Shown here in pieces: positions 56,720 through 64,000 of a DNA stretch of 64,000 nt (the stretch's first letter is position 1; every line of letters begins with the position of its first letter). The stretch spans positions 10,014,539 through 10,078,538 of the forward strand of contig NC_087070.1 of the NCBI RefSeq assembly GCF_963678635.1, read 5' to 3'. The notes beneath the pieces are model-generated. The model saw only the letters and a program-made list of their open reading frames with translations, had not been told where the DNA came from and made no database searches. Made by a program: the position numbers and the translations under genes. Source of the DNA: Symsagittifera roscoffensis. Taxonomy: Eukaryota > Xenacoelomorpha > Acoela > Convolutidae.

Positions 56720-59700
56720 TCATCTCGTACTCTTCGCCTTAGAGGTACTACATCCTGAAGTGCTAGATGCGGCAAACTGTCTCAACAGTTCCTCTTCATC
56801 ATCGGAACTAATCACAATCTCCTCCCAAGCCTTCAGCTGTTCATAGGATCGCATCCATTCTCTCTGCTCCTGCAATCTCTTTGCTTGGTTGGGTAGTGCC
56901 TTCACCCTAGCTTCTCGGTTCAAGCAAAAGGAGTTGTGCAGGCTCAAGCTCACGTTCTTCGCCAGGTCTTCCTCTAGTATCGACTCCCTCGCTTTGGTAT
57001 TGTCTCTAGACATCTTACCCACTCTTTTCCATCCTGTCGTGATCGCATTACGATGGGTTAGCAGGGGTCTCTTGAAAGCTTCCGGCCCAATCTCGGCCTG
57101 GAACTGTCGATACTCCTTTTGATGCTTTCTCATGTGATCTTTCGTTGTCATGTACAACCAAGACGTCAGTGTCGCCCGAAACCATGGAAAGTACCTCAAG
57201 CGACTCCATACGTGCCTGACTTCCGTCGGTATGGCGAATACTTTGCACGCAGTCTCAAACAACTCGAGTCTCCTGCTGTAGTCTATCGCGTATATTGACT
57301 CAGCCGTTGGCGTCGTCGCCTCCCGATACTTCGTTATATTCTCTTCTATCCATCTCAGAGCTAACATCGTACTCACTACTAAGAGCGTCACCTTCTGCCG
57401 GTGATCCGGTAGTCCGATCGACCGAATCTCTTCCACATCCCACACCAGGCAAAGGTTCTTGTGATCTGGATACCACACCGTTTGTGCCAAACAGTGGCAT
57501 GGGCATTCCCCATGAGAGATCTCAATGCTCCTGAGATTACGCTCCCCTGAGGCTTCCAAGAGAGGTTCAAGCTCCATCATTTTCTCGTGCATCGTGTCGT
57601 TGTCTTCCAGGTTCGGAGTACTTCCCACAGGTTTCCCGATCACGTTTTGTCTCTCGTGATCGCTCGTGTTTTCTCTTTCCAACTTCAGAAGATCTTCTCC
57701 CCAGATTTCGCTTAAGTCATCTCTCAATTCTTTTGGTACTGTCCCTTTGATTTTTCTCAACAACTTGTGCGAGTGATGCGACATCCGAGCCAACCTCACG
57801 CACTTGGGCACTGAGAAGGCCTTGTCCACCAGTATTCTCTGGCTGGACACTTCCACCATCGCCATGTGTAGCGGGTAGTGACTTCCGCACAAGTTGGCCA
57901 TCATTGACCCTATCAGCGATTTCGCGTTCAATGGCAAGCCATAAGCTTCGCTCATGGGAAATCCCATTTCCGCCTCAAGACCAACCTTCCAGCTCCGGAT
58001 GTGTTTTTGAGTCACCTGCAACACCCCGGGCCATGATTCTACGCTCAACGCCGTCACTAAATGATGTTCAGACTCCAGTCTCTCCAGTGCCTGCAGACCA
58101 CACATTCTCGAGAAGAATCCGAGAGCTGTCGCTATATTCACCGTGGTTCTCGCGTAACATTCCGCTATTATTTGCACTTCACTTTTCTCCCTTTCTGTGA
58201 TGTCTTCGAACCAAGTGACCAGGTCTTCTTTTTGAAACGACAGTATTCTGACGCATGACCGTCCATCGCAGATGTGCTCTCCGTTCCCACACGTCGAATC
58301 CAGACAGCTACCCGGCTCCAATTTCTTTGCTGACCCGGGGTCGCTCGTCCTTTCGCTTGGCTCTTGCATCTGGGGCGTGATTAGCTTATGTAGCACACTC
58401 AACTTCGCCAGATCTTCATCTTCCGTTGGTGCTAACCTCACTCGCTCTGTGGTTTCCTCGATTAGACTTGCATGGGGATGTGGACACCAGGAGGGTCTTA
58501 GTAGCTTCCATATCACTCCCAAGTTCGTGGTTAACAAGCCATTTCCACCGCCCATGTTCACTTCAACTCTCTTGTTTGAGCGCGGTATGCTTATCACCTC
58601 TGGTGTTTTCTCAAGAATCAGGCCCAGGCTCGGCCCCTCTTTTTCCACCGCGTCTATTTCCATTATTCTTTCTGTCCAAAACTTCAGTAGCTCCGCTACC
58701 TCATGGTTTCTGTGGGCTCCTCTAGCTTCCGAGTCTAAGAAGGGATTGTAGGCTATTCCCATCACTCCAGACACATATTGGTATTCCCCCTTCTCACTGA
58801 GTCTCGAGTACTGTTCTGACGAGGCCAGGTTACGGTGAACATCATGTTCTTCCTCGAACTTCTTATTAGAGAACCTCCGTACCTCGTCCAGCTTTCGATG
58901 GTTCTCTAAGGATAGTCTGGAACCATCTTCTTTCTCTATTCCTGTACTCTGATATACGTTCAAGATGATCGTTGAGACTCTTCTCTCCATGGTTTTACTT
59001 CCACTTGCTCTCTGGTGGCATGCCAGGATGGTGCTATCAGACATCATTGACATTGTCCATCTCAAGAAACATGTGGCATCTTTTCTTCTAGCCAGGCTCA
59101 AGCCTGAGTTGTCCCTGGCTACGTGTTGCATCAGTGCCTGATACATATCTAGCTTCTTGCTTCCCAACTTCAGCCTGTCATACGAGGTCAGTGTTTCCAA
59201 CTCTATCCCCACCAGACTCCAGGTGAACATTAATTGTCCCGCAGTTCTAACGAAGGGATTCGCCATTAGTGGCGGTGCTGATGAGGATGTCCTCATCGCC
59301 TCTTCAAAATGATCCTTCAACAAACTCTGCCAGGACCTCTTCAGATGACTTGCCATCTCTATCTTATTAACCTCGGCTTTTTGCTGGGTGGCCCAATTGC
59401 GTCGCCTGCGAGCTATTCCACTGTCCAACTTCTTCAAGCAGTCCTCCATTTCCTTCAATGTTTCGAGGGCCACCCACCACGTCCGGGAAGTGTTCCTCGT
59501 CTTGTTCCTCTCCAATGGATCACTCGTCACTTGTTTGCCCATGTCCTGATGTGCCTTCGAGATCCATTCTTTGCCGATCTCCACTTCCCCTACCTGTCCG
59601 TTCGTTGAACCTCTCTTCACGTTTACCTTCTGAGGCTTGAAGTCTTCTTCTGACGTCGAACTGGCGGAAACCTCTATTTCCTTTTCTACTTCAAGTAGTT

Positions 59701-62700
59701 TCCTGAGCTCCGAGCTGTTCTTGTATGCCGCCGTCTTGCATCGGGCCAAAACGATGGGCGCCGTCTCTCTCAAGTTTCCTTCCGAAACAGCATCCACTGA
59801 AGGACTACCCCATCCTTCCACTTCTCTCTTCCTCTTGCGAGTCTTCACATCTCTGCTCGAGGGTGTTGTGGCTATCATCATTGATTCGACCTCTCCATCC
59901 ACTCCTTCCAACTCTTGCCTCCCCCCTGCTCGAGCCTTAAGGATATTAGTACTTTTAATCATATTACTAGTCCCAACCTTATCCCTTTTTATATCATCAA
60001 CCATTTTATCCACAGTTTTTTGTTTCAGAGTAGAGCTGTCCTCACATTTCTCTTTTCTAGTCTTCGATCGTGCGTTCCTCAGCTCCACTAGCTTGTTCAG
60101 CAGCTCTTTTCTTGCTTTCTCATCCAGGCCCGTTCCTATCAGGAGCGGTTCCCCGAATCTCACTACTGCGTCCCACAGTTCCTTCTTGAACTTGTCCAGC
60201 GTCGTCTCGCTGCCCACTTCTCGATTGAATTCCCCCAGGAATTCCTGCCAAGCGTCATCCTCGAGAGATCCCAAGAATATGTCCCTGTTCCCTTCGAACG
60301 TGTTCTTCTCCCTTTCCTCCGAGCTCAAGAGTAACATCCCCATATTGAAGGTCTCACCTGCCAATGGCAACTCTAGGTTCTTCCGCGGGGACGGGTTCAG
60401 AGGTGGTGTGGCAGTATCTGCCCAATTCTCTTCGCTCAAGTCTTTCAACAGCTCTTGAGTGGTGAGTTCCTCCCCTGATGGCCCTGGTCCAGGTGTATTC
60501 CCCACCTCCATGTCTTCTCCAGCTTCACTGAGAGTTTCATCCATACTCTCTTCCTCTGATTCATTTCTTCTTCTCTCGAGAATTCTTTTGAATCGATCCT
60601 CAACGGGTCCACTCCTCTTGTCTCCAGGCGTGTCTACAGACAGTGGTGACGGTGTCGTAGGATCCAGCTTTTTATATTCCGTCAGGGCTACATGCAGTTG
60701 ACCTGCTGCATCTAGTTCTGTTCCCTCCTGTGTCACTTCTACTTGTTCCAAGCCATAGGGTGCCTTGTATTTTCTCGTGGCAAATTTCATTTCGTCCACC
60801 AATGCGACATGTCCCTCCATCACGATCATCCTGCCATCATCCCATATGGGTAGCATATTCTCAAGTCCTTCCTTCTCAAGAGTCCTCAAGACTTTCCGCA
60901 CCTCATATCCAGGGGGCTGCGAACCTCTACTCTTTTTCGCTTGCGTCGTCCACGAATTTACCTTCATCTCGCTGGTGTGGAAGTAGACTGCCGCCGTGTA
61001 GCCGATGAACAGGGGATCCCAGCCATCCGTGAAATGCCTCTGCGTTTCCTCCGTCATCATCTTCGCCATTATGGAGGGAACCACCAAGGGACTATTCATT
61101 CCCAAGGTCATCCTCCTGACTGTCGGGAACTCAGGCATGGTGGCTGGTAGGATTTCTTTCTCCATTATGGCCTCCAGCTCCCTCTTGACTAGCGCAAAGC
61201 ACTCCTTCCAGGCGGGGATTCTCAAGACTTCTCGTCCGTTGGCCGTCAATGGGTTTAGGTTCCAAAACTTTGGATACATTTCAATGGGGCCCTCTCGCTT
61301 GCCTCCCATTCTACATTGCATTTGTCCCCTGAAGTTGCACACCATCATCTCGGCATCTTTCACTTTTCCGAAGAGTACCGTGTTGCTCATACGCGCCCTG
61401 AGCACCTCCTGCTGACACCAATTCAGCGCTGTACCATCCAGTACGCTGATGAGACTCAAGTGCGTCACCGAGTGGCGATACGTTATCACCAGGGGATCTG
61501 GAAACGCGTACGTCACTGCTGGACCATAGATGCAGGTCACCACCTCCTCTAGACCTCGGATTATCCCCATTGGGTCCGACCTCATTGCCAGGCACAGGTC
61601 CGTCAACAGAGGCATCCCTCTGTTCGCCTTCTCCCATTCTTCTCTCGAGGTTGGGTTCTCATCTTCACCCGTCATGTATCGATTCTGCATCATGAGGTAT
61701 TGCACCAGCAGTGTCTTCAACCCTGCGGCACACTTGTAGGAGCTGGTTTCAATGCTCGTGTGGACTCTCCCCATAGACAGAGGTTCTCCATATTCCATTA
61801 ACCGATGAAACGATACCAATTCCCCATGGGTCAAGAGTACTAGTGCCAGATACCCATCAACTCGAAGTGTCTCCACTCCTCGACTAAACATGTATGCTGG
61901 GCCCATGTTGAACAAGTATCTGGGGTAAACCAAATACAGGGCCAAGAGCAGGCTGATGGACATGCCCAGTATCTCCTGTACGAAGGCTCCGAAGATAGTC
62001 GCCGTGGTGCCGAACACTCCTGCCAAGAATTCTCTCTCCCAGCAAGGACTCAAGAACTTGAGAATCTCGTAATCTCTCCTAGTCTTCAATTCGCCGTTGG
62101 CGTGCTCTCTCCAAAATCCTCCAATCGTCACTTCATTGGCGGCCGAGACAAATCTAGCCACCGTCATGTCTCTCGTTTCAGCTAGCTCCAGTTGCTTCTC
62201 TAGAAAACTCCAGATTTGTTTCACGAGGAGTGGTGCTTCCTCCCTCGTCTTATTCGTGACGTTCTCCAGCCTTGGTGTCAGGAATGGCCACCAGCCATTC
62301 TCTTGAGTCAAGCGATATTTCATCGATTCTAACTGTTTCTCCGTCTCGACCACATTTCTTCTCTCGTTGCTGGGACCTCTAGTCCTGCTGGTGGAATTTG
62401 CGACTTTCACATCCATACTCCGGAACCACAGGCTGGCCGTCAACTGGTTTATCGCCGGGTGGTCGTCCCCGATGACTGGGCTGAACTTGAGTTGTCTAGC
62501 AAAGTTCGATATCTCTAGCAAGAGTACCTCATCCAATACAATCAGGACGTCGGCCAGTCCGTAAAAGCCCCTCAGTGCATGAGATATGTCAGCCCATGCG
62601 GCCGGCAATTCTGATTTGTAAAGCCTCAAGTTCAATGGCTCCAGCTCTCGATTGGGGGCTGCCATCAGAATCCGCCATTCACTCCCTTCTGCTATCAGGA

Positions 62701-64000
62701 TCAAGACCGCGTACACGAATTGCAGGGCGGGTGGCATATTTGCGTATCCCGGGGATGTGGTAAACACCACCTTCGTCTTGGACCCAAATCTCGAGGCTAC
62801 GTTCTCTTGTACCTCATTCATCGCCGCAAATAACGCCTGAATAGCCTCCCATATCTTCTTTGATGTCGGAATCTCCTTGCCCTTCAGTTGCTCAAGAAGT
62901 CCCATCGCGTGCAGGTGATCATTCATTCCTGCAAACATTAGCAGCTCAGGTTCACAGGGCATCTCCGACTTTATTGCCACCACTAGAGTCAACATCTGGT
63001 TCAATTCGGCTCCTGGCAAGGAGTATACCAGAGTCTCCGGCCAGAACAACTTGGGAGACGTTCCTTCGAAGTCCGATCCCGCCACAATGACTACTCTTGC
63101 AGCAGCTGGATCTGCTCTATCATAAACTGCCAGAGTTTTGGCCAGTTGGGTGCCACCACAGGGCTTCCCGTACCTGGGATCTTCTGCCAACTTCGGACCT
63201 TCGTAAGCGGCATCAGGCAATTCCATTCCCCCCGGATTGAGTAGCTTGTCTACCACCTTCAACTGCGCCGGTGTTGCCAACCTGATCCTAGCGATGCCAG
63301 TTCGGTGCTTGGGAGGTTCTGTTATAAGTCCAGGACCCCCCAACAGTTTGAGAGGCCTGTAGTTAATGGGTCCCATGATCGTTTTTGTGGGAATTCCAGT
63401 CAGGTCTGTGGTCTCCATTAACTTCGCTCTCGAGAAGTGCGCTTCGTGAGCTTTCAACCAGTCTATGCAATGATGTCTATTCAAATCCTCGTGCGACACT
63501 CGTTCGATCCCCAGGGTTTCCGCCAACTCTCGTCTGCATTCCAAACTCTCTAGATCCAGTTCCTTCACCTTCTCAGGATATCTCAAGCGGGCAGTCTCCA
63601 TAGACTTCTTTTCTCTCCTGCCATCTGCCACCACCACAGAGGACATCGCCGAGCCCGGAGGTGTTGATGACTCTACCTCCTCCGACTCCATTGGCGTGGC
63701 ACTCTGCAATCGGGTCTGATTGCTCCTTGAACTGTCTCTAGTATCAACTCTCGCTCCCAAGCGACCAGCCAAGGCCCTCGAGGCAAGGAATGGTGGGTTG
63801 GGAGGTGGTCCTAAAGTGAATTGGGCTGTCTCCAGCAGGTCCGCCTCTAGCGTGTTAATGTGTTCCTGGAAGACGTCGTTCAGCCACTCCGCTCCCCTTG
63901 GCCTATCGAAATGGATTCCATCTTTTGAGGTGTCTTCAGGGAATCCCTTTTTCTCCATACGTTCTGCTATGTCCAACAGCCTGAGAGGAAGCACACTCTT
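56720..64000 (-). CDS. Giant intronless frame of unknown function, 5' part outside window
   Basis: About 2426 codons without a stop; the frame is open to the window edge, so the start is not known (first visible ATG near 63958). Residue numbers count from the GTG at 63994. GC content is far higher than next door and no intron is visible. Residues about 300-530 resemble an SGNH/GDSL hydrolase fold: VVIVAGSDFEG, then FAGMNDHLH (GxND-like block III), SPGY and GDDHP (DxxH-like block V), but no plain GDS nucleophile is seen. A hydrophobic stretch follows at about 657-695. Residues about 1105-1500 are low-complexity, acidic then basic, with a KTRKRKRE nuclear-signal-like run near 1383. A Cys cluster (CLDSTCGNGEHICDGRSC) lies near 1897-1914. 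The C-terminus ends in EEIVISSDDEEEL, a SUMO-interaction-like motif, and a Ser-rich tail. No RT, integrase, helicase or polymerase motif was seen. I do not recognise the family; a large mobile-element protein is likely but unproven. Confidence 0.75.
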   Translation of the reverse strand, partial: KSVLPLRLLDIAERMEKKGFPEDTSKDGIHFDRPRGAEWLNDVFQEHINTLEADLLETAQFTLGPPPNPPFLASRALAGRLGARVDTRDSSRSNQTRLQSATPMESEEVESSTPPGSAMSSVVVADGRREKKSMETARLRYPEKVKELDLESLECRRELAETLGIERVSHEDLNRHHCIDWLKAHEAHFSRAKLMETTDLTGIPTKTIMGPINYRPLKLLGGPGLITEPPKHRTGIARIRLATPAQLKVVDKLLNPGGMELPDAAYEGPKLAEDPRYGKPCGGTQLAKTLAVYDRADPAAARVVIVAGSDFEGTSPKLFWPETLVYSLPGAELNQMLTLVVAIKSEMPCEPELLMFAGMNDHLHAMGLLEQLKGKEIPTSKKIWEAIQALFAAMNEVQENVASRFGSKTKVVFTTSPGYANMPPALQFVYAVLILIAEGSEWRILMAAPNRELEPLNLRLYKSELPAAWADISHALRGFYGLADVLIVLDEVLLLEISNFARQLKFSPVIGDDHPAINQLTASLWFRSMDVKVANSTSRTRGPSNERRNVVETEKQLESMKYRLTQENGWWPFLTPRLENVTNKTREEAPLLVKQIWSFLEKQLELAETRDMTVARFVSAANEVTIGGFWREHANGELKTRRDYEILKFLSPCWEREFLAGVFGTTATIFGAFVQEILGMSISLLLALYLVYPRYLFNMGPAYMFSRGVETLRVDGYLALVLLTHGELVSFHRLMEYGEPLSMGRVHTSIETSSYKCAAGLKTLLVQYLMMQNRYMTGEDENPTSREEWEKANRGMPLLTDLCLAMRSDPMGIIRGLEEVVTCIYGPAVTYAFPDPLVITYRHSVTHLSLISVLDGTALNWCQQEVLRARMSNTVLFGKVKDAEMMVCNFRGQMQCRMGGKREGPIEMYPKFWNLNPLTANGREVLRIPAWKECFALVKRELEAIMEKEILPATMPEFPTVRRMTLGMNSPLVVPSIMAKMMTEETQRHFTDGWDPLFIGYTAAVYFHTSEMKVNSWTTQAKKSRGSQPPGYEVRKVLRTLEKEGLENMLPIWDDGRMIVMEGHVALVDEMKFATRKYKAPYGLEQVEVTQEGTELDAAGQLHVALTEYKKLDPTTPSPLSVDTPGDKRSGPVEDRFKRILERRRNESEEESMDETLSEAGEDMEVGNTPGPGPSGEELTTQELLKDLSEENWADTATPPLNPSPRKNLELPLAGETFNMGMLLLSSEEREKNTFEGNRDIFLGSLEDDAWQEFLGEFNREVGSETTLDKFKKELWDAVVRFGEPLLIGTGLDEKARKELLNKLVELRNARSKTRKEKCEDSSTLKQKTVDKMVDDIKRDKVGTSNMIKSTNILKARAGGRQELEGVDGEVESMMIATTPSSRDVKTRKRKREVEGWGSPSVDAVSEGNLRETAPIVLARCKTAAYKNSSELRKLLEVEKEIEVSASSTSEEDFKPQKVNVKRGSTNGQVGEVEIGKEWISKAHQDMGKQVTSDPLERNKTRNTSRTWWVALETLKEMEDCLKKLDSGIARRRRNWATQQKAEVNKIEMASHLKRSWQSLLKDHFEEAMRTSSSAPPLMANPFVRTAGQLMFTWSLVGIELETLTSYDRLKLGSKKLDMYQALMQHVARDNSGLSLARRKDATCFLRWTMSMMSDSTILACHQRASGSKTMERRVSTIILNVYQSTGIEKEDGSRLSLENHRKLDEVRRFSNKKFEEEHDVHRNLASSEQYSRLSEKGEYQYVSGVMGIAYNPFLDSEARGAHRNHEVAELLKFWTERIMEIDAVEKEGPSLGLILEKTPEVISIPRSNKRVEVNMGGGNGLLTTNLGVIWKLLRPSWCPHPHASLIEETTERVRLAPTEDEDLAKLSVLHKLITPQMQEPSERTSDPGSAKKLEPGSCLDSTCGNGEHICDGRSCVRILSFQKEDLVTWFEDITEREKSEVQIIAECYARTTVNIATALGFFSRMCGLQALERLESEHHLVTALSVESWPGVLQVTQKHIRSWKVGLEAEMGFPMSEAYGLPLNAKSLIGSMMANLCGSHYPLHMAMVEVSSQRILVDKAFSVPKCVRLARMSHHSHKLLRKIKGTVPKELRDDLSEIWGEDLLKLERENTSDHERQNVIGKPVGSTPNLEDNDTMHEKMMELEPLLEASGERNLRSIEISHGECPCHCLAQTVWYPDHKNLCLVWDVEEIRSIGLPDHRQKVTLLVVSTMLALRWIEENITKYREATTPTAESIYAIDYSRRLELFETACKVFAIPTEVRHVWSRLRYFPWFRATLTSWLYMTTKDHMRKHQKEYRQFQAEIGPEAFKRPLLTHRNAITTGWKRVGKMSRDNTKARESILEEDLAKNVSLSLHNSFCLNREARVKALPNQAKRLQEQREWMRSYEQLKAWEEIVISSDDEEELLRQFAASSTSGCSTSKAKSTR

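Noticed and set aside
56889-63603. Many plus-strand frames of 60-270 codons opposite the giant minus-strand frame, the longest at 59637-60458
   Set aside because: They are antisense shadows of one GC-rich coding frame, rich in Ser/Leu/Pro as expected for antisense of Glu/Arg/Lys-rich sequence.

Overview
The window is animal nuclear DNA: AT-rich, with interrupted genes that use GT-AG introns and heavy mobile-element debris. Four spliced genes were read, all on the minus strand. Their families (pseudouridine 5'-phosphatase, TMEM230, a ZP-like cell-surface protein and mRNA cap guanine-N7 methyltransferase) indicate a metazoan. Nothing in the sequence fixes the phylum; an invertebrate is my inference from the LINE, Ty3/gypsy and MITE content.

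Layout: 1-2640 holds a wrecked LTR retroelement (plus strand) with gag-like and two retropepsin-like remnants. 3597-8876 is a four-exon PUDP-type HAD phosphatase with a MITE-like element in intron 1. 9639-23230 is a three-coding-exon TMEM230 gene. Its 12.7 kb first coding intron is almost entirely a tandem array of 101 units of 120/135 bp, and every unit carries a copy of the 3' splice site plus the first 34 nt of the next exon. 24395-26811 is a 5' LTR candidate, primer-binding site and one intact 735-codon gag-protease-RT frame that stops at the RT catalytic box. 26990-35436 is gene-free and full of decayed LINE, SINE-like and dispersed repeats. 35437-46599 is an eight-coding-exon gene for a ZP-like single-pass membrane protein with a long Ser-rich cytoplasmic tail; its introns hold copies of a ~450 bp dispersed repeat and a decayed LINE with a 2A-like relic. 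50900-54408 is a two-exon RNMT gene whose intron contains a 455 bp TIR element flanked by a 9 bp direct repeat. 56720-64000 is one uninterrupted minus-strand frame of about 2426 codons, open at the window edge, much richer in GC than its surroundings, with an SGNH-hydrolase-like block and no family I can name.

The four housekeeping and surface genes do not form a pathway; they are neighbours only. PUDP acts in pseudouridine salvage, TMEM230 in vesicle traffic, RNMT in mRNA capping, and the ZP-like protein at the cell surface. The two observations most worth following are the exon-head satellite in TMEM230 and the giant unassigned frame at the right edge. All calls come from reading the sequence by eye; no database search or alignment program was run.
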